From positions 1-27,680 of IMG/VR virus record IMGVR_UViG_3300030103_005392: a stretch of 27,680 nucleotides of DNA. One strand, written 5' to 3'. Both the position numbers and the translations under genes were made by a program. The DNA is from a virus. Positions 1 to 6,801 of this stretch are shown one piece after another. The notes below the pieces were generated by a model, which did not search any database, was not told the DNA's origin, and saw nothing but the letters and a program-made list of their open reading frames with translations. The first letter of the stretch is position 1, and each line of letters starts with the position of its first letter.

Positions 1-228
1 TTCGAAGTAATTGGAACAGACAACGCTGAATTATTTGATTGGATCAAAGATAATCTATCACCAGATCAATTAATTCTTGAGTTTTACACTCCAGGAGAAC
101 CAAACAGCGGATGGATACACTGTAGCTGGATTGAAGGAACACCAAGAGCATCATACTTGCATGCTTACAAATCAGAAGGTAAAACAAAATATAAACCAAT
201 TATGGGAAGTGCAAAGGAGATAGTATGA
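1..228 (+). CDS. M15-type peptidase (probable endolysin), 3' end only
   Basis: An open frame runs from base 1 to the TGA at 226-228, giving the last 75 residues of a protein whose start lies outside the window. It contains N-S-G-W-I-H-C-S-W, which resembles the Trp-x-His-x-Ser strand carrying the third zinc ligand of peptidase M15 (D-Ala-D-Ala carboxypeptidase-like) domains, followed by a short positively charged tail. In phages such proteins usually cut peptidoglycan peptides and act as endolysins. The upstream His and Asp zinc ligands are not in the window, so activity cannot be judged. The stop overlaps the next start as ATGA, implying translational coupling. The family call rests on one motif plus context. 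Confidence 0.55.
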   Translation, partial: FEVIGTDNAELFDWIKDNLSPDQLILEFYTPGEPNSGWIHCSWIEGTPRASYLHAYKSEGKTKYKPIMGSAKEIV

Positions 229-368
229 CGATAAGTAGATCACAAATGACACAACAAATTGATGGCAAATTACGTGGTGCTAAAAATGAAAAGAAAAAAG
301 AAAAAAAGAAAATATACGTTAAAAAATCCAATAAAAAGAATCCTCTCGCTAGGACATTTACTGTTTAA
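225..368 (+). CDS. Small Lys-rich phage protein, possibly frameshifted
   Basis: A 47-residue frame starting M-T-I-S-R-S-Q-M, coupled to the upstream peptidase by an ATGA overlap. The middle is almost all Lys/Glu and is encoded by A-tracts (A6 at 294-299, A7 at 301-307, A6 at 321-326). The frame ends at TAA 366-368 soon after N-P-L-A-R. The +1 frame is open over the same region and continues to TAG 439-441 with L-F-K-P-K-V-I-Q-S-K-K-L-Y-N-R-K-R, which looks like the natural C-terminus of such a basic protein and would overlap the next gene by 20 bases. It could be a truncated gene, a homopolymer sequencing error or a slippage product. Function unknown; the basic charge suggests nucleic-acid contact. 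Confidence 0.5.
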   Translation: MTISRSQMTQQIDGKLRGAKNEKKKEKKKIYVKKSNKKNPLARTFTV

Positions 369-421
369 GCCAAAAGTGATACAATCTAAAAAGTTGTACA
401 ACCGAAAGAGGCTAAAACACA

Positions 422-772
422 ATGACAAAACTATGTGCTAGAGGCAAAGCGGCCGCTAAAAGAAAATTCAAAGTATATCCCAGTGCGTATGCTAATGCAT
501 ATGCTAGTAAAATTTGTGCGGGGAAAATAAAAGATCCTTCAGGTGTAAAAAGAAAAGATTTTAAAGGACCTAAACCTGCAGCAAAGGGAGCAGAAATTAA
601 AATAAAAAAAGTTGCAGATGGATTACACAAAGCATCTGCATTACATAAAAAACAAGCAAAGACACTAGAATCAATTAAAGCTTATCAAGGTAAATTTATT
701 AAGCATGACTCAGCAGGCATTAAGATGTCCAATGAGAGCTTAGTCAATTATTACGGCGATTTATTAAAATGA
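422..772 (+). CDS. Conserved basic phage protein, unknown function
   Basis: A 116-residue Lys/Ala-rich protein. The N-terminal half (residues 4-50) carries R-G-K-A-A-A-K-R-K-F-K-V-Y-P-S-A-Y-A-N and then A-S-K-I-C-A-G-K, ending in G-V-K-R-K-D-F-K-G-P-K-P. I recognise this block as recurring in marine phage genomes and beside CVPA-motif proteins like the next gene. The C-terminal half looks helical (S-A-L-H-K-K-Q-A-K-T-L-E-S-I-K). An AAAGAGG ribosome site lies upstream of ATG 422. Its stop overlaps the next gene by 4 bases (ATGA), so the two are probably co-translated. Two cysteines occur in the conserved half. No catalytic motif is visible and the role is unknown. Confidence 0.8.
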   Translation: MTKLCARGKAAAKRKFKVYPSAYANAYASKICAGKIKDPSGVKRKDFKGPKPAAKGAEIKIKKVADGLHKASALHKKQAKTLESIKAYQGKFIKHDSAGIKMSNESLVNYYGDLLK

Positions 773-1164
773 GTGAACGAGGTACTTGTTGGGAAGGTTA
801 TGTCCAAAAGGGCATGAAGAAAAAAGGGAATCGTATGGTTCCTAATTGTGTTCCAGCAGGTATGAAAGAGGGAGGACTAAAAAAATGGTTTTCACAAAAA
901 TGGGTAGATATTGGGAGCAAACGAAAAGATGGTTCGTACGCACCTTGTGGTCGTTCAAAATTAAAAGAGGACAAGAAACGGAAGTATCCAAAGTGCGTCC
1001 CTGCTGCAAAAGCGGCAAGGATGACAGACTCACAGAAGCGGAGTGCCGTTGTGAGGAAAAGAAGTAGAGCTCAAGGAGTTGGCGGAAAACCAACAAATGT
1101 TAAGACTTTTGCATCTAAAGGTGCGTTTACTAAATTATACTATGGTGGTATGATAGATTACTAG
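769..1164 (+). CDS. Basic Cys-motif phage protein (DUF5872-like)
   Basis: A 131-residue basic protein with an internal duplication. C7 is followed by P-N-C27-V-P-A-G and C60 by P-K-C76-V-P-A-A, giving two copies of a Cys ... Pro-x-Cys-Val-Pro-Ala unit. Between them lies W-F-S-Q-K-W-V-D-I-G, and after them S-Q-K-R-S-A-V-V-R-K-R and G-V-G-G-K-P-T-N-V-K-T-F-A. From memory this matches the DUF5872-type family common in marine phages and some large viruses; no function is established. Paired cysteines in a highly basic protein could bind zinc or nucleic acid, but that is inference. It overlaps the preceding gene by 4 bases and belongs to the same cluster of tiny basic genes. Confidence 0.8.
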   Translation: MSERGTCWEGYVQKGMKKKGNRMVPNCVPAGMKEGGLKKWFSQKWVDIGSKRKDGSYAPCGRSKLKEDKKRKYPKCVPAAKAARMTDSQKRSAVVRKRSRAQGVGGKPTNVKTFASKGAFTKLYYGGMIDY

Positions 1165-1171
1165 GAGACTT

Positions 1172-1327
1172 ATGGAAGAAGCAACAGAATATAAAAAATA
1201 TCTTGAAGCTCTTAGAAAAGCTACTCAAGATAGTAAAAAAAATAAAAAACCAATTAAGCCGAAGAAACTTGCATGCGGTGGTATGGGTATTGCTGTTAAA
1301 GGCGGAAAATTTGAAGGAGTAAAATAA
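1172..1327 (+). CDS. Small Lys-rich protein with Cys-Gly-Gly-Met tail
   Basis: A 51-residue frame beginning M-E-E-A-T-E-Y-K-K-Y. The first 20 residues look helical, followed by a Lys/Pro linker (K-N-K-K-P-I-K-P-K-K) and a short Gly-rich end with C-G-G-M-G and K-G-G-K-F. An AGGAG ribosome site (1163-1167) precedes ATG 1172, and it fits tightly between its neighbours (7 bases after one, 1 base before the next), which supports it being real. No family recognised. Like its neighbours it is basic and tiny, and may be a virion-associated or DNA-associated accessory protein. Confidence 0.65.
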   Translation: MEEATEYKKYLEALRKATQDSKKNKKPIKPKKLACGGMGIAVKGGKFEGVK

Positions 1328-1328
1328 T

Positions 1329-1517
1329 ATGAAAAACGGAAGAATAAAAGTACATACAAAAATGGGTGGCGGTCTTATGGGTGCTACTAAAAAATTAAAA
1401 GCTCAAGGTAAAATGGGTGGTGGACAAATGAAAAAACCAATGATGGCCAAAACAGGTAAACTTATTGGTAAACAAAAAAATCTACCTCAACATTTACAAG
1501 AAAAAATATTAGCGTAA
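1329..1517 (+). CDS. Small basic Gly/Met-rich protein with K-M-G-G-G repeats
   Basis: A 62-residue, strongly basic protein built around repeated K-M-G-G-G (residues 11-15 and 28-32), with K-K-P-M-M-A-K-T-G-K following and a polar helix-like end (L-P-Q-H-L-Q-E-K-I-L). It starts one base after the preceding stop, with GGAG in the overlapping region as the ribosome site. Low-complexity Gly/Met/Lys proteins of this size are frequent next to structural genes in marine phages, but their role is unknown. No catalytic or metal-binding motif is visible. Confidence 0.65.
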   Translation: MKNGRIKVHTKMGGGLMGATKKLKAQGKMGGGQMKKPMMAKTGKLIGKQKNLPQHLQEKILA

Positions 1518-1524
1518 GGATGAG

Positions 1525-2196
1525 ATGGCAAGTTCAGGAACTACAAGTTTTAACATCACAATTGATGAAGTCATTAATGAAGCTTACGAAAGATGTGGTG
1601 TAAGAGTAAATTCTGGTCATGACTTAAAGTCAGCTAGAAGAAGTTTAAACTTACTTTTTTCTGAATGGGGCAACAGAGGTATCAACCTTTGGAAAGTAAA
1701 ATCTAAAACAGAAACTTTAGTCAATGGTTCTGTAACTTACACAACACCAAGTGATTGTAATGACGTGCTCGAAGCTGTTGTTACACTTTCTGGAGGAAAC
1801 CAACAAACCTTAACAAAAATATCTAGATCTGAATACATTGCGATTCCAAATAAAACTCAAACAGGAACTCCATCTCAGTATTATGTAGATAGACAAATAA
1901 CACCAACTATTAGTTTATACCTTGCACCTGATACGAGTGCGGTGACTAATATATTTTATTATTATCTTGCAAGAATTGAAGATGCTGGAGCTTATACAAA
2001 CTCATCTGATATGCCATTTAGATTCTTTCCATGTATGGTATCTGGATTAGCTTTTTATCTATCACAAAAAATTGCACCTGAAAGAATACAGGCAATGAAA
2101 CTATTATATGAAGATGAACTCAAAAGAGCATTAGAAGAAGATGGACAAAGAACCTCTGTGTATATCGCTCCTAATGTTTATTACCCACAAGGATAA
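1525..2196 (+). CDS. Head-tail connector/adaptor (P22 gp4- or T7 gp11-like)
   Basis: A 223-residue protein. The N-terminal helical region (residues 10-55) has D-E-V-I-N-E-A-Y-E-R-C-G-V and then L-N-L-L-F-S-E-W-G-N-R-G-I-N-L-W, the Leu-rich 'LL..W...G.NLW' signature of tail-tubular/adaptor proteins. The middle is beta-rich and the C-terminus is helical with L-A-F-Y-L-S-Q-K-I-A-P. This class forms the ring between portal and tail; length fits the 170-230 residue range. An AAGGA ribosome site precedes ATG 1525. It is followed directly by other connector and tail genes. The fold class is fairly sure; which of P22 gp4 or T7 gp11 is closer cannot be decided by eye. Confidence 0.75.
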   Translation: MASSGTTSFNITIDEVINEAYERCGVRVNSGHDLKSARRSLNLLFSEWGNRGINLWKVKSKTETLVNGSVTYTTPSDCNDVLEAVVTLSGGNQQTLTKISRSEYIAIPNKTQTGTPSQYYVDRQITPTISLYLAPDTSAVTNIFYYYLARIEDAGAYTNSSDMPFRFFPCMVSGLAFYLSQKIAPERIQAMKLLYEDELKRALEEDGQRTSVYIAPNVYYPQG

Positions 2197-2198
2197 TT

Positions 2199-2543
2199 AT
2201 GGCATACGCAAGAGGAAAATTCGCAAAGTCAATATCTGACAGATCAGGACAAGAATTTCCGTATAGAGAAATGGTAAAAGAATGGAATGGTTCATTAGTA
2301 CATATTTCAGAATTTGAAAAGAAACATCCACAATTAGACCCAAAACCACATAGAGCAGATCCTATTGCTTTGTATAACTCAAGACCAATGAGAAGTGCAC
2401 CTGTTGTAGTCGACCTTGATCCTGCATTATGGCCTGGTCAGTTTACAAGTAATAACATGCAGCCATCTACAAATGCCAATGAAGAAAATAACAAAAGAGA
2501 GTTACGAGTTAGCTCAGGGGGTGTTACAATAACAATATCATGA
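2199..2543 (+). CDS. Conserved phage virion-module protein, unknown function
   Basis: A 114-residue protein with A-R-G-K-F-A-K-S-I-S-D-R-S-G (residues 4-17), F-P-Y-R-E-M-V-K-E-W-N-G and H-P-Q-L-D-P-K-P-H. I recognise this as a widely conserved small protein found among the structural genes of many tailed phages, including marine ones, without an assigned role. The middle is Pro-rich and the end is beta-like (V-S-S-G-G-V-T-I-T-I). It sits between two adaptor-type genes, starting two bases after one and overlapping the next by 4 bases (ATGA), so it is probably made with the connector complex. Confidence 0.75.
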   Translation: MAYARGKFAKSISDRSGQEFPYREMVKEWNGSLVHISEFEKKHPQLDPKPHRADPIALYNSRPMRSAPVVVDLDPALWPGQFTSNNMQPSTNANEENNKRELRVSSGGVTITIS

Positions 2544-3244
2544 CGTTTGCAGAATTAGTACAAAAGGTAAGAGATTATACAGAGGTAGATTCTACTGTTT
2601 TAACAGATTCTATTATTGGAAGCATGATTAGAGATGCTGAGCTTCGTATATTTAGAGAAGTTGATGCTGATTACACAAGAGAGTATGCAACAGCAAACTT
2701 GAACATCGGATCACCTTACCTTGATCTTCCAAATGCACCCGGCACATCTGGAGGCTCTACGACTAGAAGATCAATAATCGTTAGATCCTTCTTGGTTTAT
2801 GATAATACATCTACAACAAACTCCACAGCTAAAGATTTTTTAGATAAGAGAGATACGACATTCATATTTGAATACAACAGTACATCAGCTACAGGTCTTC
2901 CTAAATATTATGCAAATTGGAAAGAAACAACTTTGATAATGGCTCCTGCTCCAGATAAACAATACCTAGTGCAGTTGAGCTATATCTACACGCCAGATGC
3001 TCTTACATCTACAAATACTACTACATACTTATCTTTAAATGTACCTGACCTACTATTTTATGCGGTTATGCAACAAGCTTATGAATTCTTAAAAGGCCCG
3101 ATGGATATGTACAAAATCTATTCAGACAAGTATAATGTAGCTATACAAAGTTTTGCGTTGGAGCAAATGGGCAGAAGACGTAGAGACGAGTATATGGATG
3201 GAGTGCCAAGGGTCAAAATTCCTTCGCCTTCACCGAATAATTAA
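2540..3244 (+). CDS. Phage adaptor protein (SU10 adaptor-like)
   Basis: A 234-residue protein beginning M-T-F-A-E-L-V-Q-K-V-R-D-Y-T, the usual start of gp6/SU10-type adaptor proteins, followed by a helix with M-I-R-D-A-E-L-R-I-F-R-E-V. The central part is beta-rich and ends in helices around P-D-L-L-F-Y-A-V-M-Q-Q-A-Y-E-F. Such proteins bind the portal and extend the neck. The start overlaps the previous stop by 4 bases. It is the second adaptor-like gene in the region, consistent with a multi-ring neck. The tail end is Arg/Pro-rich (G-R-R-R-R-D). The SU10-adaptor assignment is from remembered sequence style. Confidence 0.7.
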   Translation: MTFAELVQKVRDYTEVDSTVLTDSIIGSMIRDAELRIFREVDADYTREYATANLNIGSPYLDLPNAPGTSGGSTTRRSIIVRSFLVYDNTSTTNSTAKDFLDKRDTTFIFEYNSTSATGLPKYYANWKETTLIMAPAPDKQYLVQLSYIYTPDALTSTNTTTYLSLNVPDLLFYAVMQQAYEFLKGPMDMYKIYSDKYNVAIQSFALEQMGRRRRDEYMDGVPRVKIPSPSPNN

Positions 3245-3267
3245 AGATTTAATTAAGGAGAAATAAC

Positions 3268-3699
3268 ATGGCAATAACACAAGCAGTTTGCAACAGCTTT
3301 AAGAAAGAAATTCTTGAAGGAGTTCACGACTTAGAAAATGGTGGTGACGTTTTTAAATTAGCATTATACAAATCTACAGCAACAATCAATGCTGCAACAA
3401 CAGCATACACAGCAACAGGTGAAGTATCGGCGTCAGGTCAATACGCGGCTAAAGGTGGAACTTTAGCATCACAACAAACTTCATTAGCAACAGGTGGAGT
3501 AGCGATTGTAGATTTTGCAGATTTATCTTTTACAGGTGTAACGTTAACTGCTAGAGGAGCGCTTATTTACAACTCAACAGAAGCTAACAAAGCAGTTTGT
3601 GCTTTAGACTTCGGAGCAGATAAAACAGCGACTTCTGGAACTTTTACAATTCAATTTCCAAACTTTACTTCCTCAGCAGCTATTTTAAGAATCGCGTAA
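3268..3699 (+). CDS. Small beta-rich virion protein
   Basis: A 143-residue Ala/Thr-rich protein with D-V-F-K-L-A-L-Y-K-S (residues 27-36), T-A-Y-T-A-T-G-E-V and G-G-V-A-I-V-D-F-A-D-L-S-F, all alternating as in beta-strands. This pattern is common in small structural proteins near tail genes of marine phages, sometimes labelled head fibre or tail protein; no function is firmly known. A good AAGGAG site (3256-3261) precedes ATG 3268. Its place between the adaptor and the Trp-Gly modular protein supports a tail or decoration role. Confidence 0.65.
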   Translation: MAITQAVCNSFKKEILEGVHDLENGGDVFKLALYKSTATINAATTAYTATGEVSASGQYAAKGGTLASQQTSLATGGVAIVDFADLSFTGVTLTARGALIYNSTEANKAVCALDFGADKTATSGTFTIQFPNFTSSAAILRIA

Positions 3700-3714
3700 T
3701 CGAGGGAGTTATGA

Positions 3715-5232
3715 ATGGCGTCTACTTGGGGGACTAATGTATGGGGATCGAACTCATGGCAGAGTGATGTTAACTCTGTAGCCCCAAGTGGCAACGTCAT
3801 ATCTTTATCAATAGGAACAGAAGACGCCTTCAACGTTGATGGTTGGGGTGGACAAACGTGGGGATTTAACGTTTGGGGTAACCTAACAGATGCTTTTGGA
3901 CAACCTTCAGGAGTCCAATTAACTATATCTCAAGGAGACGAATCCGTAACAGGAGAAATCAATGCTGGTTGGGGCGGAGGTCCTTGGGGCGAAAATGGTT
4001 GGGGTATATTTGGTGATGCTCTTGCAGGTTCACAATTAATTCAATCTGCTGTTCAAAGTGTAACTACAACTGCAGATGCAAACATAAGTCCAACAGCGGT
4101 TTCAATAGCTTCTTCGGTTGGTAACGAAGGTGTTCAGATCGATGTAGCTGTAGTCGCTGCAAGTCAAAATTTAACAATCACTCAAGGTAATGCAGATCCT
4201 GAACCTGATGCTGAAGCAACAGGTCAAGCGTTAACTCTAACACTCGCTTCAGTTTCTATTACAAATGAAATTAATATTGGTTGGGGTGGATTAACTTGGG
4301 GTGCAAACAATTGGGGAGATTTAGCTAACCCTACTGTCGGTGTCACAGGTCGACAATTATCAGTTTCATTAGGAGATGAATCAAACACAGCTGATGCAAA
4401 TGTAAGCGTAACGGGTATAGGAAGAACCGTTACATTAGCAGGTGCTGTTGCAGGAACTTCAGTAGATCCAAACATCACAGGAGTAACTCTTGCTGCACAA
4501 CAAACAAGTGCTTTTGCAGGTGAGTTGGTAGTAGTTGAAGTAACAAGTCCTGTTAATGATGAATGGGGCACTGAATCTTGGGGTCAAGGTTTCTGGGGAG
4601 TTGGAGACGGAGTCACAATATTTGTTGGAACAGATACAGTTCAAACGGGTGAAGCAACAGCTTCTCCAACTGGAGTATCGGCAACAGGATCATTAGGAAC
4701 TTTAGGTCAAGCTTCAATATATGAATTTACAGGAGCTCAAGCAGCCGTTGCACAAAATAGTGCATTTGGTGGAGAGTTAGTAATTGTTCCTGTTACAACC
4801 GCATCAGCTTCATCTTGGGGTGAACAAGCTTGGGGCGTAGGAGAATGGGGTCAAGGTGTAGGAACTGATATTTCACAAGGTGGTGAAGAAGTAGCTATCC
4901 CATCAGTTGAAGTAGATGTTACACCAGTAACTCTTGCAATCAGTGTTGGTCAAGAATCAATTAAAGCAGACGCAAATGTTACCCTTACAACAGCTGGATT
5001 ATTACAAACAGCTTTAGGTGATGAGGACGCTTTCACTAATGTAAGAGTTCCTGTTACAGGTCAAGCATTAGGCCCTATAATTATTGGTGATTATTTAGCA
5101 GGAATAAGTATTACTGCAACTCCAACAGGAGTGACAGGAACAGTAACAGCTGGTATAATGGGAATAAATGCATGGGCTGTTGTTGACCCTGGAGCGAGTC
5201 CAACATGGACGGTAGTTGACAAGGCGGCGTAA
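3715..5232 (+). CDS. Modular virion protein with six Trp-Gly modules
   Basis: A 505-residue Thr/Ala/Val/Gly-rich protein. Six modules follow exactly W-G-x3-W-G-x3-W, with tryptophans at 5/10/15 (last Gly replaced by Gln), 44/49/54, 86/91/96, 190/195/200, 284/289/294 and 368/373/378. They are separated by 30-100 residue beta-like spacers that themselves repeat (for example S-L-G-D-E-S and A-F-A-G-E-L-V-V-V / A-F-G-G-E-L-V-I-V). A GAGGGAG site precedes ATG 3715. It is probably a tail or surface component. The same Trp spacing occurs once in the tail hub protein at 12143-14062, hinting at a shared docking element. No catalytic motif is visible. Confidence 0.7.
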   Translation: MASTWGTNVWGSNSWQSDVNSVAPSGNVISLSIGTEDAFNVDGWGGQTWGFNVWGNLTDAFGQPSGVQLTISQGDESVTGEINAGWGGGPWGENGWGIFGDALAGSQLIQSAVQSVTTTADANISPTAVSIASSVGNEGVQIDVAVVAASQNLTITQGNADPEPDAEATGQALTLTLASVSITNEINIGWGGLTWGANNWGDLANPTVGVTGRQLSVSLGDESNTADANVSVTGIGRTVTLAGAVAGTSVDPNITGVTLAAQQTSAFAGELVVVEVTSPVNDEWGTESWGQGFWGVGDGVTIFVGTDTVQTGEATASPTGVSATGSLGTLGQASIYEFTGAQAAVAQNSAFGGELVIVPVTTASASSWGEQAWGVGEWGQGVGTDISQGGEEVAIPSVEVDVTPVTLAISVGQESIKADANVTLTTAGLLQTALGDEDAFTNVRVPVTGQALGPIIIGDYLAGISITATPTGVTGTVTAGIMGINAWAVVDPGASPTWTVVDKAA

Positions 5233-5270
5233 GGCAAATAAAATTAAGTATTTAATAAAGGATATAAATT

Positions 5271-5921
5271 ATGGCATCAAGTTATTCGACAGATTTAAAA
5301 CTCGAACTAATGGTAACAGGGGAAAACTCTGGAACATGGGGAGATAAAACTAATACAAACTTAAACCTAGTACAACAAGCAGTTGCGGGATTTGAATCAA
5401 TATCAATTGCAGGTGGAGCTCAAACTACTGCCTTAGCGATGACTAACGGAACGATTTCAAACGCAAGAAATGCAGTTATTAAATTATCAGGTACTATTAC
5501 AGGAAACCAAATTGTAACAATTCCAGATTCAATTGAAAAAACTTACATCGTTGAGAATGGAACTGTTGGAGCTTTCACGGTTCAGTTCAAAACTGTATCA
5601 GGAACAGGTCCTACTTTTTCTGCAACAGACAAAGGAACTAAACTTCTTTATGCTGATGGTACAAATGTAAATGATATCTTAAGCAAATCGTCTGGAGTAA
5701 ATCTAGTAAACAGAAATGAAGTGAGATTTGAAGACGCTACAGGTGGTGAGTATGTTGGCCTAAGAGCTGCGGCAACTGTCGGATCAAGCTTTACTTTAAA
5801 TCTACCTACTGCTGATGGTTCATCAGGAAATGGTTTAAAAACAGATGGAGCTGGAAATTTATCTTTCGGCGACGTCGCAACAACAGGTAAAGCCATTGCA
5901 ATGGCTTTAGTTTTTGGTTAA
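5271..5921 (+). CDS. Tail-fibre-like protein
   Basis: A 216-residue protein beginning with S-S-Y-S-T-D-L-K-L-E-L-M and then G-E-N-S-G-T-W-G-D-K-T-N-T-N-L. The 'NSGTWGxxTNxNL' block near the N-terminus is one I recognise from fibre and fibre-like proteins of marine phages. The rest is beta-rich with short repeats and ends G-L-K-T-D-G-A-G-N-L-S-F-G-D-V, typical of fibre stalk or tip segments. AAAGGA precedes the start. It lies within a run of tail genes ending in the adhesin. Short for a complete fibre, so it may be one part of a multi-subunit fibre. Confidence 0.65.
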   Translation: MASSYSTDLKLELMVTGENSGTWGDKTNTNLNLVQQAVAGFESISIAGGAQTTALAMTNGTISNARNAVIKLSGTITGNQIVTIPDSIEKTYIVENGTVGAFTVQFKTVSGTGPTFSATDKGTKLLYADGTNVNDILSKSSGVNLVNRNEVRFEDATGGEYVGLRAAATVGSSFTLNLPTADGSSGNGLKTDGAGNLSFGDVATTGKAIAMALVFG

Positions 5922-5946
5922 TATTAATAATAAAGGAGTATAAAAC

Positions 5947-6312
5947 ATGGCGGCACCAAACCTAGTAAACGTAGCAACGATCACAGCAAAATCAAAACAA
6001 GCTGCGTTGGATACAACACTTACAACTGAGATTCTTGCTAACGCATCATCTTCAAACAAAGTGTTTAAAATTAACAATATCTTAGTAGCAAACATTGATG
6101 GAACAAATGCTGCTGATGCATCTGTATTTATTACAAAATCAGGTGGATCACCAATAGCAATTGCTTCTACAATTTCTGTACCAGCAGATTCTACTTTAAC
6201 AGTTATCGATAAAAACACTTCTCTTTATCTTGAAGAAGGCGATAACATTGAAGCAGGCGCTGGAGCAAACTCAGATTTAGTAATCACTATTAATTACGAA
6301 GAATTAAGTTAA
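5947..6312 (+). CDS. Small beta-sandwich virion protein
   Basis: A 121-residue protein with K-I-N-N-I-L-V-A-N-I-D-G-T in the middle and L-Y-L-E-E-G-D-N-I-E-A-G-A-G-A near the end. It has the same plan as the 116-residue protein at 14223-14573 (K-S-I-Y-V-V-N-N-D and L-N-L-E-A-G-D-A-V), so the two look like distant paralogues. AAGGAG precedes the start. Its place among tail genes suggests a small structural subunit; the precise location in the particle is unknown. Confidence 0.6.
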   Translation: MAAPNLVNVATITAKSKQAALDTTLTTEILANASSSNKVFKINNILVANIDGTNAADASVFITKSGGSPIAIASTISVPADSTLTVIDKNTSLYLEEGDNIEAGAGANSDLVITINYEELS

Positions 6313-6313
6313 T

Positions 6314-6319
6314 AGGAGG
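6314..6319 (+). promoter_or_regulatory. Strong ribosome binding site
   Basis: A perfect AGGAGG with an 11-base spacer to ATG 6331. The spacer is longer than usual. It is one of the two strongest sites in the window, the other being at 26564, and both are followed by TCGT. Confidence 0.6.
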
Positions 6320-6330
6320 TCGTAATCGTT

Positions 6331-6801
6331 ATGGCCAAAATCTTTGTTAAGATAGACAACAGCGAAACTACATTACCTTTAAGAGACACAGGTTCTATTA
6401 CAGGTAAGCAAGTACTTAATAGTGTCTTATTCGATGATGACGCTACAGTTGAGTTTGTTGAATCTTTCCAAAATGATGGACACTCATACGTCGAAGCAGA
6501 AGAAGGTAAACATATGATAAATGGTTTTTATATTCCTGCCATGTCTAAGTTTACCAACCACAATTCTTACCCAAACACTTGGAAGTTAGATGGAACTACT
6601 TTGATTTATGGACCACCAGAACCATGGCCTATGATCGACCAATCATTATCAACTGACGAAAGTGGAAACGAATACGATGTTATTTGGGAAGAAGATCCAA
6701 TGAGACTAATTAGAAAGCAAATAGATTCAGAAGGAAATGTTATTACACCTGAAGTAGTTCAAGTGTATAATACTTCAAGTAACACATGGGAGAATGAATA
6801 A
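6331..6801 (+). CDS. Tail-module protein, unknown function
   Basis: A 156-residue acidic protein with no family recognised. The first third is beta-like (K-I-F-V-K-I-D-N-S-E), the middle has Y-G-P-P-E-P-W-P-M-I-D and the last third D-V-I-W-E-E-D-P-M-R-L-I-R-K. It has a very strong AGGAGG ribosome site 11 bases upstream and overlaps the adhesin start by one base (TAATG). Being just upstream of the adhesin, it could be an adhesin connector or assembly protein, but that is only positional inference. Confidence 0.6.
   Translation: MAKIFVKIDNSETTLPLRDTGSITGKQVLNSVLFDDDATVEFVESFQNDGHSYVEAEEGKHMINGFYIPAMSKFTNHNSYPNTWKLDGTTLIYGPPEPWPMIDQSLSTDESGNEYDVIWEEDPMRLIRKQIDSEGNVITPEVVQVYNTSSNTWENE

Noticed and set aside
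394-401. TTGTACAA palindrome before the 422 gene
   Set aside because: Only 8 bp in an AT-rich stretch, with no associated promoter pair; likely chance.
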